A stretch of 42,399 nt of DNA from Haemophilus paracuniculus. Lineage in GTDB: Bacteria; Pseudomonadota; Gammaproteobacteria; Enterobacterales; Pasteurellaceae. The notes below the pieces were generated by a model. That model had not been told where the DNA came from and ran no database searches. It worked only from the letters and a program-made list of their open reading frames with translations. Numbering within the stretch: position 1 is the first letter of the stretch; every line of letters starts with the position of its first letter. Below, piece after piece: positions 9,407 through 19,399 of this stretch. Both the position numbers and the translations under genes were made by a program. The stretch is taken from positions 1 to 42,399 of the forward strand of contig NZ_MUYA01000010.1 of NCBI RefSeq assembly GCF_002015115.1, in the 5' to 3' direction.

Positions 9407-12097
9407 TTATGCTTCGCTATTTTCTGTATTTTCCAGATTGTCGATTTCGGTTGAGGTTTCTTCGTCCTCGTCAAAATCGGCGATGCGTTCGAGGCTGACG
9501 ACGCTTTCGCTGTCGGCGGTGCGGATAATGCGGACGCCTTGGGTGTTACGCCCCACGAGGCTGACTTCATTCACGCGGGTGCGAACCAGCGTGCCAGCAT
9601 CCGTGATCAACATAATTTGATCGCTTTCTTCCACTTGCACTGCAGCCACCACTTTACCGTTGCGTTGGTTCACCTTGATCGAAACCACGCCTTTGGTGTT
9701 ACGGGATTTGGCTGGATATTCCACCAACTTGGTCCGTTTGCCGTAGCCGTTTTGGGTAACGGTCAGGATTTCGCCCTCGTTGTGTGGGATCACGAGGGAA
9801 ACCACTTTATCGGTGTTGAGATCCACGGCGGTATCTTCGGCTTCCTCGTTTTCAATTTCGACAATTTCCGCTTCTTCAATCTCTTCGTTTGAGATTTCTA
9901 CGGTAGAAAGTTTAATCCCTCTCACCCCTGTGGCGGTACGACCCATTGGGCGAACGGCTTTTTCCGCAAAGCGAACCACACGACCTTGTGCCGAGAAGAG
10001 CATAATTTCGCTTTCGCCGTTGGTAATATCGACCCCGATCAGCTCATCGCCCTCACGCAAGTTCACCGCAATCAAACCGTTGGTGCGGATATTGCTGAAT
10101 GCGTCAAGGGATACTTTCTTCACGATTCCGCCAGCGGTCGCCATAAAGATAAATTTATCTTGGCTAAATTCGCCGTTTGGAATCGGCAGAATGGCGGTGA
10201 TCCGTTCGTTTTTGTCTTTATCCAGCGGTAGGATATTGACGATTGGTGTCCCTCGTGCTGCTCGGCTGGCTTGTGGCAGTTGATACACTTTGAGTTGGAA
10301 CACTTTGCCTGCGTTTGAGAAGCAGAGAATGGTGTCGTGGGTGTTTGCCACGAGTAAGCGTTCGATAAAGTCTTCTTCTTTCATCTTGGTCGCCGATTTG
10401 CCCTTACCGCCACGGCGTTGGGCTTCATAATCGGACAACGGCTGATATTTCACATAGCCAGCGTGGGAAAGGGTTACCACCACATCTTCTTGGGCGATTA
10501 AATCTTCAAGGTTGATGTCTGCCGAGCTAGCAGTGATTTCGGTACGGCGTTGGTCGCCAAATTCGGCACGGATTTGCTCTAATTCCTCGCGGATCACTTC
10601 CATTAAGCGTTCGTAGCTGTTGAGAATGTGCAATAATTCGCCGATTTCCACCAATAACGCGGTGTATTCATCAACAATTTTATCGTATTCCAAGCCTGTT
10701 AAACGGTAGAGGCGTAAATCTAAGATCGCTTTCACTTGCACTTCGGATAAGCGATATTTGCCGTTGTTCGCCCCTAATTCCGCGGCGAGATCAGCGAGGC
10801 GTGCATTGCCAGCCCCCTCTAATGAGAGTAACGATGAAGCAAGCCCAATATCCCAATCTTTTGAAAGTAATTTTTGGGTGGCTTCTTCGGCGTTGCGTGA
10901 TGAGCGGATCATCTCGATCATTTCATCAATGTTTGCCAACGCAATGCCTAAGCCCTCTAAAATATGGCTACGCTCACGGGCTTTACGCAATTCGTAAATG
11001 GTGCGGCGGGTAACTACTTCACGGCGGTGGTTGATAAAGGCTTCGATGATCTGTTTGAGGTTGAGCAACTTAGGCTGACCTTGATCAAGGGCAACCATAT
11101 TGATCCCGAACGTAACTTGCATTTGCGTGAGGGCATAAAGGTGGTTTAACACCACTTCGCCCACCGCATCACGTTTGATGTCGATGACAATGCGAACATC
11201 GGGGAACTCTTCCGATTCATCACGAATATCAGAAATGCCCTCGATTTTTTTCTCGGCACTTAATTCATCAATTTTTGCGATCAAGTTCGCTTTGTTTACT
11301 TGGTAAGGAATTTCCGTGATGATAATTTGCTCACGCCCTTTATCATCAAGCTCTACGCTTGCTTTGGCACGCACATACACCTTGCCTTTGCCCGTGCGAT
11401 AGGCTTCTTCAATGCCTGAACGACCATTGATAATCGCCCCCGTTGGGAAATCAGGGCCAGGGATATATTGCATTAACTCGGCAATCGAGATTTGATCGTT
11501 CTCGATATAGGCTAAACAGCCGTCTAGCACTTCGTTGATATTGTGGGGCGGAATGTTGGTTGCCATACCCACCGCAATCCCCGAAGAACCATTGACGAGC
11601 AAGTTAGGAATTTTGGTTGGCAGCACATCAGGAATCATCTCTTTGCCGTCATAGTTTGGCGAGAAATCCACCGTTTCTTTGTCAAGGTCGGTCAATAATT
11701 CCTGCGTGATTTTTTGCATACGGACTTCGGTATAACGCATTGCCGCTGGCGAGTCGCCGTCAATCGAACCAAAGTTACCTTGCCCGTCCACCAACATATA
11801 GCGAAGTGAGAATGGTTGAGCCATACGCACAATGGTGTCGTAAACGGCACTATCGCCGTGCGGGTGGTATTTACCGATCACATCGCCCACCACACGCGCT
11901 GATTTCACATAAGGCTTGTTATAGACGTTATTATTACGATCCATTGAATAAAGCACACGGCGATGCACCGGCTTTAAACCATCTCGCACATCAGGCAAGG
12001 CACGCCCCACAATTACCGACATCGCATAGTCGAGATAAGAAGTTTTTAGCTCGTCTTCGATGCTGATAGGGGTAATATCTTTGGCTAATTCGCTCAT
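9407..12097 (-). CDS. gyrA: DNA gyrase subunit A
   Basis: Breakage-reunion subunit of gyrase, which introduces negative supercoils with GyrB. The catalytic Tyr122 lies in AAMRYTEVR. The quinolone-resistance region reads [16 protein letters not shown], with Ser83 and Asp87 in E. coli numbering, the susceptible residues. The GyrA box QRRGGKGK is present in the C-terminal DNA-wrapping domain. The tail is acidic ([21 protein letters not shown]). At 896 residues it is slightly longer than E. coli GyrA because of insertions in the C-terminal domain. A promoter with TATAAT at 12171-12176 lies upstream. Confidence 0.98.
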   Translation of the reverse strand: MSELAKDITPISIEDELKTSYLDYAMSVIVGRALPDVRDGLKPVHRRVLYSMDRNNNVYNKPYVKSARVVGDVIGKYHPHGDSAVYDTIVRMAQPFSLRYMLVDGQGNFGSIDGDSPAAMRYTEVRMQKITQELLTDLDKETVDFSPNYDGKEMIPDVLPTKIPNLLVNGSSGIAVGMATNIPPHNINEVLDGCLAYIENDQISIAELMQYIPGPDFPTGAIINGRSGIEEAYRTGKGKVYVRAKASVELDDKGREQIIITEIPYQVNKANLIAKIDELSAEKKIEGISDIRDESEEFPDVRIVIDIKRDAVGEVVLNHLYALTQMQVTFGINMVALDQGQPKLLNLKQIIEAFINHRREVVTRRTIYELRKARERSHILEGLGIALANIDEMIEMIRSSRNAEEATQKLLSKDWDIGLASSLLSLEGAGNARLADLAAELGANNGKYRLSEVQVKAILDLRLYRLTGLEYDKIVDEYTALLVEIGELLHILNSYERLMEVIREELEQIRAEFGDQRRTEITASSADINLEDLIAQEDVVVTLSHAGYVKYQPLSDYEAQRRGGKGKSATKMKEEDFIERLLVANTHDTILCFSNAGKVFQLKVYQLPQASRAARGTPIVNILPLDKDKNERITAILPIPNGEFSQDKFIFMATAGGIVKKVSLDAFSNIRTNGLIAVNLREGDELIGVDITNGESEIMLFSAQGRVVRFAEKAVRPMGRTATGVRGIKLSTVEISNEEIEEAEIVEIENEEAEDTAVDLNTDKVVSLVIPHNEGEILTVTQNGYGKRTKLVEYPAKSRNTKGVVSIKVNQRNGKVVAAVQVEESDQIMLITDAGTLVRTRVNEVSLVGRNTQGVRIIRTADSESVVSLERIADFDEDEETSTEIDNLENTENSEA

Positions 12098-12170
12098 TGA
12101 AATTTCCTAATCACGTTTAAAAAATAACCGCCCAGCACGTTGGGATCGCATTGGGCGAAAAAGTGGCGAG

Positions 12171-12179
12171 ATTATAGCA
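12171..12179 (-). promoter_or_regulatory. Predicted extended -10 of gyrA
   Basis: On the minus strand TGCTATAAT is a perfect -10 (12171-12176) with the TGn extension; no good -35 is seen. It lies about 75 bp upstream of the gyrA start. Confidence 0.6.
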
Positions 12180-12247
12180 TAAAAAGAATGGAAATTCGTG
12201 AAAAAGTCGGTATATTCTGCGTTCAAATTCCTTAACAACAAGCAAAA

Positions 12248-12961
12248 ATGAATAACGTAGATCAACAAGAACTCTCTAAATTTGAAAAAATGGCAAAAAC
12301 GTGGTGGGATTTAGAGGGCGATTTCAAGCCGATCCACCTGCTCAACCCCCTTCGTTTGGCGTATATCAGTGAAAAAGCGAACGGCTTATTTGGCAAACGG
12401 GTGCTGGATGTCGGCTGTGGTGGCGGCATTTTAAGCGAAGCAATGGCGAAGCAGGGGGCAATCGTTACAGGCATCGATATGACCACCGAACCCCTTATCG
12501 TGGCAAAACAGCACGCCGAGCAAAGTGGCGTTCAAATTGATTATCAGCAAACCACCATTGAAAAATTTTTGGAAAATCATACCGCTTGCAAGGGTGAAAA
12601 ATTTGATGTGATCACCTGTATGGAAATGCTGGAACACGTCCCCGATCCGCTTTCGATCATTCAAAGTTGCAAAGCCTTACTAAAACCGAACGGCGTGCTG
12701 TTTTTTTCCACGATTAACCGCACGCTCAAAGCCTATGCCCTCGTGATTATCGGGGCGGAATATGTGCTAAAAATGTTGCCGAAAGGCACGCACGATTTTG
12801 AAAAATTTATCAAACCTGCCGAACTGTTGGCGTGGTGCGATCAGGCGGATCTGCAATGCAGCGAAATGGTCGGCTATCATTACAATCTGCTTACCCAAAA
12901 ATTCTGGCTAAATAACGATGTGAGTGCCAATTATATTGCGACTTTGCGGATTGCTTCATAA
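12248..12961 (+). CDS. ubiG: Ubiquinone biosynthesis O-methyltransferase UbiG
   Basis: SAM-dependent enzyme performing both O-methylations in ubiquinone synthesis. The SAM-binding motif I is [17 protein letters not shown] at about residues 50-66, followed by the motif II acidic residue in [17 protein letters not shown] and the UbiG-specific [15 protein letters not shown] are present. The length of 237 residues is normal. It is divergent from gyrA, the same arrangement as in E. coli. The last six bases overlap the end of convergent yfbV. Confidence 0.96.
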   Translation: MNNVDQQELSKFEKMAKTWWDLEGDFKPIHLLNPLRLAYISEKANGLFGKRVLDVGCGGGILSEAMAKQGAIVTGIDMTTEPLIVAKQHAEQSGVQIDYQQTTIEKFLENHTACKGEKFDVITCMEMLEHVPDPLSIIQSCKALLKPNGVLFFSTINRTLKAYALVIIGAEYVLKMLPKGTHDFEKFIKPAELLAWCDQADLQCSEMVGYHYNLLTQKFWLNNDVSANYIATLRIAS

Positions 12962-13390
12962 CTCGTCAAAGTAGGCTTTGCCCCACGTTTTTTCGGCAAG
13001 TTGTAGCAAATTGGCGAAATCTTGATAAGTCGGCACGGCTTGATCAGCAATGTTAAGCTGTTCGCTCACTAATTTTTGGCGTAATTCTTCATACCATTTC
13101 AGCAGGGAAAGGGATAACGGCGAACTGGCTCGTCTGCCGAGCCAAAACAGCCCTTGATAGGGAATGCTTAACGCAAACAGGGCGGTGATGATCGCATTGA
13201 CTAAAATGGATTGATCGGGATCGACAAAAAAGTATTGCCACACAATCGCAAAGCACGCAAAGGCAGGCATTACACGGCTGGCGAATTTAATCAGCCGAAT
13301 CAAACGATAATCGGGCATAAATAGGGCAAGTTTTTTCTGATTTGGATAGGTTTCGAGGTAGCGTTGCCCCGCAAGTAGCGTGTTATACAT
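12956..13390 (-). CDS. yfbV: YfbV (UPF0208) membrane protein
   Basis: Inner-membrane protein of 144 residues with two hydrophobic segments (about 41-56 and 63-84). It matches the UPF0208/YfbV family: [40 protein letters not shown] and the C-terminal end FDEL align with E. coli YfbV. E. coli YfbV has been reported to insulate the Ter macrodomain; whether it does so here is unknown. The chosen ATG at 13390 is preceded by AAAGGGGGA. A longer reading from 13474 has no family support. It overlaps the end of ubiG by 6 bp, tail to tail. Confidence 0.88.
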   Translation of the reverse strand: MYNTLLAGQRYLETYPNQKKLALFMPDYRLIRLIKFASRVMPAFACFAIVWQYFFVDPDQSILVNAIITALFALSIPYQGLFWLGRRASSPLSLSLLKWYEELRQKLVSEQLNIADQAVPTYQDFANLLQLAEKTWGKAYFDEL

Positions 13391-13479
13391 AAATCCCCCT
13401 TTATTCAATTCGGCTATTTTGCTTGAAAATCTGCTTTTCAACAAGGGGCATAAAAAAGGTGCGGTTTGGCTCAACTCTT

Positions 13480-13488
13480 TGCTATACT
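13480..13488 (+). promoter_or_regulatory. Predicted extended -10 of the yciC operon
   Basis: TGCTATACT gives a good -10 (TATACT, 13483-13488) with the TGn extension, about 47 bp upstream of yciC. No clear -35. Confidence 0.5.
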
Positions 13489-13535
13489 TGCACCCCGTTT
13501 TTTAACCTTATTTTTACGTTTTAAAAGGATATCGA

Positions 13536-14264
13536 ATGCCGATTAAATTTCCGCAATTATTGCAAGAAAGCTGGAATTTTATGCAAAATCAGCGTCAATT
13601 TACCCTGTTTGCATTAAGTTTGCTGCTGACTAGCCAAGTCCTCAGCGTGTTGGTGGTGGGATCGCACACCGCCGAACCGCAGCCGCAACCGCAGACCTCG
13701 CCCGATCAAGTCTCGTTATTCGGCGTTGTGCCGACAATGTTGTTGGTCTGTTTAAATTTATTTTTTAATTTATTATTTATTTTAAACATTAAAGAGATCA
13801 ATCAAGGTACATATCAATCATTTTTTAAAAATGTAAGCGGTGCGTTAGCCAAAATTTTCCCTGCCATCGGTTTACATTTATTGATGATTTTCCCAATCTC
13901 AATGGGGGCGGCATTTTATTTAAGTGGTGGCGGATTAGTAGCGTTACCATTATTAGTTACGGGCTGTTGGATCTTTTTAAAATTATGTTTATCCGTTTAC
14001 GCTTACGTGATTGATAATCGTCAAGGGGTAATGGATAGCGTTAAATTTTCGTGGCAATTAACCCGTGGCAAAATGTTGCCGATGATGTTATTTGTGATTA
14101 TCGCTTATTTTATGCCGTTAGTGATTTCTAATTTGCTTTTAAAATTAGGCAATAACGTTGCCGTAATTGCCTTATCGTTAATTGTAAGTGCGATTATTTC
14201 ACTGTTTGTAACTATTTTTAGTTTCCGCTTTTATCAAGCCATTTGCCAGCAAGGACAAGCCTAA
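13536..14264 (+). CDS. yciC: YciC (UPF0259) membrane protein
   Basis: Predicted inner-membrane protein of 242 residues with about six hydrophobic segments and a short Pro/Gln-rich loop (EPQPQPQ) after the first. Placement and sequence fit the UPF0259/YciC family. The gene order yciC-yciB-yciA-yciI agrees with the yci genes of E. coli and H. influenzae. Function is unknown. From about 13750 codon use becomes very AT-rich (Leu almost always TTA), unlike neighbouring genes. Its stop overlaps the yciB start (TAATG). Confidence 0.8.
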   Translation: MPIKFPQLLQESWNFMQNQRQFTLFALSLLLTSQVLSVLVVGSHTAEPQPQPQTSPDQVSLFGVVPTMLLVCLNLFFNLLFILNIKEINQGTYQSFFKNVSGALAKIFPAIGLHLLMIFPISMGAAFYLSGGGLVALPLLVTGCWIFLKLCLSVYAYVIDNRQGVMDSVKFSWQLTRGKMLPMMLFVIIAYFMPLVISNLLLKLGNNVAVIALSLIVSAIISLFVTIFSFRFYQAICQQGQA

Positions 14265-14812
14265 TGAAACAGTTATTAGAATTTATTCCGCTGATTTTAT
14301 TCTTTGTGGTGTATAAATTATACGGCACGCAAGCCGCAGCGATTGTATTAGTGGTTGCCACCTTTATTCAGCTAATCGCCTTTAAAGTGCTTTACCAAAA
14401 AATTGAAAAAATGCAGCTTTTTATGGCAGGCTTTGTAATTATTTTTGGTTTGCTGACCGCTTATTTTGATGATGTTGCCTTTTTAAAATGGAAAGTAACC
14501 ATTATTAACGGTTTGTTGGCTTTGGCATTATTAGTGAGCCAATTTGTGCTGAAAAATCCGTTAATTAAACATCTGCTCGGTAAAGAAATTAAATTGCCTG
14601 ATAATGTGTGGGCGAAATTAAATTTTGGCTGGGCGATGTTCTTTATTTTCTGTATGTTGGTTAATTTATATATTAGCTATTTTATGTCAGACGATGCGTG
14701 GTATAACTTTAAAGTATTTGGCTTAACAGGATTAAGTTTAGCCGCCACCCTTGCTACTGGTGTTTTTTTATATCCTTATTTAAAGCAGTTAGAGGAAAAA
14801 AATGGAAATTAA
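14264..14812 (+). CDS. yciB: YciB (IspZ/intracellular septation protein A family)
   Basis: Inner-membrane protein of 182 residues, five to six hydrophobic segments. The start [21 protein letters not shown] is characteristic of the YciB/IspA septation family, linked to cell-envelope synthesis and division. The motif [19 protein letters not shown] is conserved. The ATG at 14264 shares a base with the yciC stop; a longer reading from 14243 is unlikely. Its 3' end overlaps yciA by 11 bp. It is AT-rich like yciC. Confidence 0.9.
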   Translation: MKQLLEFIPLILFFVVYKLYGTQAAAIVLVVATFIQLIAFKVLYQKIEKMQLFMAGFVIIFGLLTAYFDDVAFLKWKVTIINGLLALALLVSQFVLKNPLIKHLLGKEIKLPDNVWAKLNFGWAMFFIFCMLVNLYISYFMSDDAWYNFKVFGLTGLSLAATLATGVFLYPYLKQLEEKNGN

Positions 14813-15242
14813 ACAAAATCGTCAGCCAGAAGGCTCTCTGATTCTTCGCACCCTTGCAATGCCGTCCGACACCAATGCCAACGGCGATATTTTCGGCGGT
14901 TGGATTATGTCGCAAATGGATATGGGCGGGGCAATTCTCGCCAAAGAGCTTGCCAAAGGGCGAGTGGTTACCGTCTCGGTGGACAAAATGTCGTTCCTTC
15001 GCCCAATTTCCGTGGGCGATGTGGTTTGCTGTTACGGCAAATTGACCCATATCGGGCGTTCGTCAATGCAAGTCAAAGTGGAAGTGTGGATCAAGCAAGT
15101 TTATGACGGCGTGCGTGATCGCCATTGCGTTACCGAAGCAATTTTCACCTATGTGGCGATTGACAAAGAGGGCAGACCTCGTGCCGTGCCGCGTGAAAAC
15201 AACCCTGAATTAGATTTAGCGATGTCGTTAATCAACCCTTAA
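14802..15242 (+). CDS. yciA: Acyl-CoA thioesterase YciA
   Basis: Hotdog-fold thioesterase that hydrolyses acyl-CoAs. The hotdog helix region [21 protein letters not shown] carries the catalytic-site residues, followed by [17 protein letters not shown]. 146 residues, close to H. influenzae HI0827. AGAGGAA precedes the start, which lies inside the end of yciB, so translation is probably coupled. Codon use returns to the window average here. Confidence 0.94.
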   Translation: MEIKQNRQPEGSLILRTLAMPSDTNANGDIFGGWIMSQMDMGGAILAKELAKGRVVTVSVDKMSFLRPISVGDVVCCYGKLTHIGRSSMQVKVEVWIKQVYDGVRDRHCVTEAIFTYVAIDKEGRPRAVPRENNPELDLAMSLINP

Positions 15243-15253
15243 AGGATAACATT

Positions 15254-15550
15254 ATGTACTATGTCATTTTTGCCCAAGACATTCCAAACACCCTTGAAAA
15301 ACGCCTTGCGGTGCGTGAAAAACATTTGGAACGCTTGAAAGCCTTACAAGCAGAAGATCGTCTCTTAACCGCAGGCCCAAACCCTGCGATTGACGATGAA
15401 AACCCTGGCGAAGCAGGTTTCACTGGCTCAACGGTGATTGCCAAATTCGACAGCCTCGAATCCGCGAAACAGTGGGCGAGCCAAGATCCTTATGTGGAAG
15501 CGGGTGTGTATGGCGAGGTGATCGTCAAGCCGTTTAAAAAAGTCTTTTAA
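15254..15550 (+). CDS. yciI: YciI-family protein
   Basis: Ferredoxin-like-fold protein of 98 residues. It matches YciI (H. influenzae HI0828): start [18 protein letters not shown], the conserved His in VREKHLERL, and [19 protein letters not shown] dehydrochlorinase-like fold is known for the family but the physiological substrate is not. It begins 11 bases after yciA with AAAGGA upstream, as the last gene of the operon, and is followed by an uptake-sequence terminator. Confidence 0.92.
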   Translation: MYYVIFAQDIPNTLEKRLAVREKHLERLKALQAEDRLLTAGPNPAIDDENPGEAGFTGSTVIAKFDSLESAKQWASQDPYVEAGVYGEVIVKPFKKVF

Positions 15551-15554
15551 TTGA

Positions 15555-15603
15555 AAGCGGTTAGATTTTGCGAAATTTTGTGAAATCTAACCGCTTGTTT
15601 TTG
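15555..15603 (+). terminator. Terminator from an inverted uptake-sequence pair, after yciI
   Basis: AAGCGGTTAGATTT (15555-15568) pairs with AAATCTAACCGCTT (15583-15596), followed by GTTTTTG. The right arm is a full uptake sequence on the minus strand. Confidence 0.85.
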
Positions 15604-15639
15604 GATGCTAAACCGTGGTGTCCTTTGGTTGAAGATTGA

Positions 15640-15826
15640 GGTTGTAATTCCCCATCATTTTGCGTTGAGTGGTTGCGTCAATTTCAAGGGCGATTTGTAC
15701 TGTTTGAGCTTGCGAAGCAAGCGAGTTTACAAATCGACCGTAGAAATTAGCAACAAGCGAAACAAAGCAAAATGCTTGGGTGTGCTTTCTTTTGCTACTT
15801 TTCTTTGCACAAGCAAAGAAAAGTAG
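15640..15826. repeat. Intergenic palindromic repeat upstream of glnE
   Basis: The 310-bp gap between yciI and glnE holds a terminator and then this block. CGATTTGTA (15691-15699) and TACAAATCG (15728-15736) bracket an inner GCTTGC/GCAAGC stem (15708-15722). A second hairpin CTTTTCTTTGC/GCAAAGAAAAG lies at 15798-15823. A 73-codon ORF crosses the block (15605-15826) ending in LGVLSFATFLCTSKEK. This peptide appears repeatedly as a spurious translation in Pasteurellaceae genomes in my memory, so I take it as repeat rather than gene. Confidence 0.6.
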
Positions 15827-15861
15827 ATCAATACGAACGATGATATTCCTTCAATTTTATA

Positions 15862-18750
15862 ATGTTAGATTTCCCAGATATTCCTATGCAAACAACGCTA
15901 TACCCTATTGCTCAACAAAAACTACAAAATCTGATTACCGATCTTAATTTAGCGAAATTTCCCGAAAACCAACCGCTTGTAACGGCAATCGCAATGTCCA
16001 ATTTTGTGGCAGATACGCTACAAAAACAGCCTGATTTATTGCGATCGTGGTTAGCTAAATTGCCGACATCGGAAGATTGTGGTAACTACACCGAACGCCT
16101 GCAAGCGGTGCTTTTTCGCGTAGAAAATGAAGAGGATTTCCACCGTGCGTTGCGACTGTTTCGGCATCGGGAAATGGCAACGTTGAGTTTTGTGCAATCT
16201 AACCGTTTGGCTAGTGTCGAATTTGTGTTTGAGCGACTTTCCGATCTCGCTGAAAGTTTGATTTTAGGGGCGAGGGATTGGCTGTTTGCCCGTTGTTGTG
16301 AGGAATACGGCACGCCGCAAAATCCACAGGGCGAGGTGCAGGAATTGCTGATTTTGGGAATGGGTAAACTGGGCGGACGGGAACTCAATTTTTCATCCGA
16401 CATCGATCTGATTTTCACTTATCCCGATCAGGGGGAAACGGTTGGGGCAAGAAAGCCGATCGAAAACAGCAAATTTTTCACACGGCTGGGGCAGCGTTTA
16501 ATCAAGGCGTTGGATCAAATTACCCTTGACGGCTTTGTCTATCGCGCCGATATGCGGCTGCGTCCGTTCGGCGAAAACGGTGCGTTGGTGCTGAGTTTTT
16601 CCGCAATGGAAGATTATTACCAAGAGCAAGGGCGAGATTGGGAACGCTATGCGATGATCAAGGCGAAAATTCTTGGCGAAGATCCGCAAAACCTCAATCA
16701 TCGCTACCTCAAACAGCTCTTACGACCTTTCGTTTATCGCCGTTATTTGGATTTTAGTGCGATTCAATCCCTGCGAGAAATGAAGCAAAAAATCAGCCGT
16801 GAAGTGGTTCGCCGTCAGTTGAGCGACAACATCAAGCTCGGGGCGGGCGGTATTCGTGAGGTGGAATTTATCGTGCAGATGTTCCAGCTAATGCGTGGCG
16901 GACGAGATAAAATCCTGCAACAACGAAGCCTGCTCGCCGTGTTGCCTGAACTCGCCAACCTAAAATTATTGAGCGAAACCCAAACCGAGCAACTTCGCCA
17001 CGCCTACCTTTTCCTACGCAATGTGGAAAATGTGCTACAAGCGATTGACGACAAACAAACCCAAACCCTACCCACCGATCAAGCGGATAGATCACGGCTA
17101 ATTTTTGCTAGCCAACCTTTTGCGGCGACAGAATTGCAAAACTGGGACGACTTCCTCGCTCTGTTGCATAGCCACCAAACCCACGTCCGCACCATATTCA
17201 ACGAGCTAATCGGCGAGGAAGAACAGGACGAAAACGAACCACAAAACGAGCAATTTGCTTTGTGGCAGGACATTTTGCACTACCAAATTACCCCCGAAGA
17301 TTTGGCGAGCGTGCTGGCGGATTATCCCGTTGAACCGACCGCTTACGAGGGGATTTTCCGCCTGCTTGCCGACACTTTCCAAGATTGGGTGAAACGCCCG
17401 ATTGGGGTGAGGGGGCGGAATGTGCTACGCCAGCTGTTGCCTCGCATAATGCACGAAATTTTCCAACGTGCCGATTATGAGGTGCTGTTACCGCGTTTGC
17501 TGAACATTGTGGATAAAATCACCACTCGCACCACTTACCTTGAATTGTTGCTCGAAAAAGAGCAGATCCTACCGCAGTTGCTCACCTTGTGTAGCCAATC
17601 GGTGATGATCGCCGACCAAATCGCTCGCCACCCGATGTTGCTGGACGAGCTGATTTTTGAGAACAGTTTGAGCCAAGTGATTGCCCTCGAAGATTATCCG
17701 CAGGCATTGCAGGATTATTTAATTCGTATTCCCGAAGACGATGAAGAAGCCTTGATTGACGGGCTTCGCCAGTTCAAACAGAGCCAATTATTGCGGATTG
17801 CGGCGGCGGATATTTTGGGCGTGTTGCCCGTGATGAAAATCAGCGATCATCTCACTTATCTGGCGGAAGCGATTATTGGGGCGGTGGTCAAAATGGCGTG
17901 GCGACAAGTGGCACAACGGTTCGGCACGCCTGATCATCTCGCTGAGGGCGAGCAGGATTTCGCCGTGATCGGCTACGGCAAATTAGGCGGAATTGAGCTG
18001 GGCTATAATTCCGATTTGGATTTGGTATTCCTGCACCAAGCCCCTGCTAACGGCGAAACGAAATGGGGCAAAAAATCGATTTCCAGCCACCAGTTCTACC
18101 TCAAACTCGCCCAAAAAATCATTGCGATTTTTAACCTCAACACCAGTGCTGGCGTGCTGTATGAGGTGGATATGCGGTTGAGACCGTCAGGCGAAGCAGG
18201 GCTTTTGGTTAGCACCTTTGCCGCCTATGAGGATTATCAAAAAAACGAGGCGTGGACGTGGGAAAGCCAAGCGTTGGTGCGAGCCAGATGCGTTTACGGC
18301 TCGCCAGCCTTGCGGACGCAATTTGAGCAAATCCGCCAAAGCACCCTCGCCCAACCCCGTGCAAGCGGTCAGTTACGCCAAGAAATTCGCGAAATGCGAG
18401 CCAAAATGTATCAACATCTCGCCCAATCCTCGGTGGACAAATTCCACCTCAAAACCGATCAGGGGGGCATTACCGACATTGAATTTATCGCCCAATGCCT
18501 CGTGCTGGAACACGCCCACCAACAGCCGAAAATGGCGATTTGGTCAGATAACGTCCGCATTTTCGACAGCAGTGCTGAATGTGGCATTTTACCGCCCGCC
18601 ACCGCCGACACCCTCAAACACTGCTACACCACCTTACGCAACCAAATTCATCACCTGAATTTGCTCGGGCAAGATAGCGTAGTCGAAAGTGCAAAATTTC
18701 AAACAGAACGTGCCGCTATCAGCGAAATTTGGCGGGGAATTTTTGGTTAA
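15862..18750 (+). CDS. glnE: Bifunctional glutamine synthetase adenylyltransferase/deadenylase
   Basis: Controls glutamine synthetase by adding or removing AMP in response to PII and glutamine. Two nucleotidyltransferase domains are visible. The N-terminal deadenylase has GMGKLGGRELNFSSDIDLIF around residue 170. The C-terminal adenylyltransferase has GYGKLGGIELGYNSDLDLVF around residue 705. Each is followed by an RLRPFGE/RLRPSGE motif. 962 residues, near the usual length. No good ribosome binding site precedes ATG 15862, and ATG 15886 is an alternative start. A terminator follows at once. Confidence 0.96.
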   Translation: MLDFPDIPMQTTLYPIAQQKLQNLITDLNLAKFPENQPLVTAIAMSNFVADTLQKQPDLLRSWLAKLPTSEDCGNYTERLQAVLFRVENEEDFHRALRLFRHREMATLSFVQSNRLASVEFVFERLSDLAESLILGARDWLFARCCEEYGTPQNPQGEVQELLILGMGKLGGRELNFSSDIDLIFTYPDQGETVGARKPIENSKFFTRLGQRLIKALDQITLDGFVYRADMRLRPFGENGALVLSFSAMEDYYQEQGRDWERYAMIKAKILGEDPQNLNHRYLKQLLRPFVYRRYLDFSAIQSLREMKQKISREVVRRQLSDNIKLGAGGIREVEFIVQMFQLMRGGRDKILQQRSLLAVLPELANLKLLSETQTEQLRHAYLFLRNVENVLQAIDDKQTQTLPTDQADRSRLIFASQPFAATELQNWDDFLALLHSHQTHVRTIFNELIGEEEQDENEPQNEQFALWQDILHYQITPEDLASVLADYPVEPTAYEGIFRLLADTFQDWVKRPIGVRGRNVLRQLLPRIMHEIFQRADYEVLLPRLLNIVDKITTRTTYLELLLEKEQILPQLLTLCSQSVMIADQIARHPMLLDELIFENSLSQVIALEDYPQALQDYLIRIPEDDEEALIDGLRQFKQSQLLRIAAADILGVLPVMKISDHLTYLAEAIIGAVVKMAWRQVAQRFGTPDHLAEGEQDFAVIGYGKLGGIELGYNSDLDLVFLHQAPANGETKWGKKSISSHQFYLKLAQKIIAIFNLNTSAGVLYEVDMRLRPSGEAGLLVSTFAAYEDYQKNEAWTWESQALVRARCVYGSPALRTQFEQIRQSTLAQPRASGQLRQEIREMRAKMYQHLAQSSVDKFHLKTDQGGITDIEFIAQCLVLEHAHQQPKMAIWSDNVRIFDSSAECGILPPATADTLKHCYTTLRNQIHHLNLLGQDSVVESAKFQTERAAISEIWRGIFG

Positions 18751-18753
18751 ATA

Positions 18754-18779
18754 AAAACGGCGTTGGGAAACGCCGTTTT
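18754..18779 (+). terminator. Terminator after glnE
   Basis: AAAACGGCGTT and AACGCCGTTTT form a perfect 11-bp stem around GGGA, with flanking A and T runs, so it can work on both strands between glnE and the convergent lipoprotein gene. Confidence 0.85.
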
Positions 18780-18787
18780 GAATGATA

Positions 18788-19168
18788 TTAGTTTAAACAA
18801 CTTGGAAGATATTTTTCCGTAAGCTGAGAAGTCAAGATTTGGATATTTCTTTTTTGCTCGGAAGATAATCCTTCCTCAGGCAAAGAAGCTAGTCTAACCA
18901 TATCAATACCCATTTCATTGCTCAAATTTTCTGCATAACAATTACAGCTTTGGTCAATATTGATACGATCTTTTATTTGGGCTGGTAATTGTTTGATTTG
19001 TGCTAGACAGATCTTTTTTGCCATATTTTTATAATTTTCGCTAATTTGACTATCCGTCAAACTATCGTAATAGGCTTTTGTCTGCTCTAATGTTGCTACT
19101 TTTTGTTTTTCACAACCAAGAAGTAAAGTACTACCTAATAAAAAGAGTAAATAATAAGACTTTTTCAT
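18788..19168 (-). CDS. Small lipoprotein of unknown function
   Basis: I do not recognise the family. The 126-residue product begins MKKSYYLLFLLGSTLLLGC, a lipoprotein signal peptide with lipobox LLGC and Cys19 as the lipidated residue. The mature part is mostly helical and polar, with further cysteines in KKICLAQ, SCNCYAENL and the extreme C-terminus PSCLN, which could form disulfides in the periplasm. The ATG overlaps the stop of the upstream membrane-protein gene (TAATG), implying coupling. A longer reading from 19243 would run through that gene and is rejected. It is last in a three-gene operon. Confidence 0.75.
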   Translation of the reverse strand: MKKSYYLLFLLGSTLLLGCEKQKVATLEQTKAYYDSLTDSQISENYKNMAKKICLAQIKQLPAQIKDRINIDQSCNCYAENLSNEMGIDMVRLASLPEEGLSSEQKRNIQILTSQLTEKYLPSCLN

Positions 19169-19368
19169 TATAACCACCCAAAGAAAAACATTAAGCCACG
19201 AATTACACCAACAACGATAGTAAAAATATCTAATGCTGCCCAAAATAAATTATCCGCTTGGAAATCTTTAAATGCAGCATAAAAAGGTAAAATTCCACCT
19301 AGTGTGTAGATTATATAGAATATAATTCCAACGAATCCACTTAAAACATCTTCTAAAAAATCTCGCAT
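19168..19368 (-). CDS. Small membrane protein of unknown function
   Basis: The 66-residue product has two hydrophobic segments, about 9-32 (GFVGIIFYIIYTLGGILPFY) and 38-64 (FWAALDIFTIVVGVIRGLMFFF), joined by a short charged loop. No family recognised. The ATG at 19368 is preceded by AGGAGT eight bases upstream; a reading from 19407 is longer but lacks that site. It begins 31 bp after the upstream ribbon-helix-helix-like gene and overlaps the lipoprotein start by one base. The three genes are therefore very likely one transcript. Confidence 0.7.
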   Translation of the reverse strand: MRDFLEDVLSGFVGIIFYIIYTLGGILPFYAAFKDFQADNLFWAALDIFTIVVGVIRGLMFFFGWL

Positions 19369-19399
19369 AAATAAACTCCTATAAAATGAGATAGAATGG

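Noticed and set aside
9539..10283. Long ORFs on the plus strand inside gyrA
   Set aside because: Antisense shadows of the gyrA reading frame; no domain motifs and low-complexity composition.
15605..15826. 73-codon ORF upstream of glnE
   Set aside because: No ribosome binding site, spans palindromic repeats, and its peptide looks like a repeat-derived spurious translation.
16086..17273. Several antisense ORFs over glnE
   Set aside because: Shadow frames of a conserved gene with no motifs or start signals.
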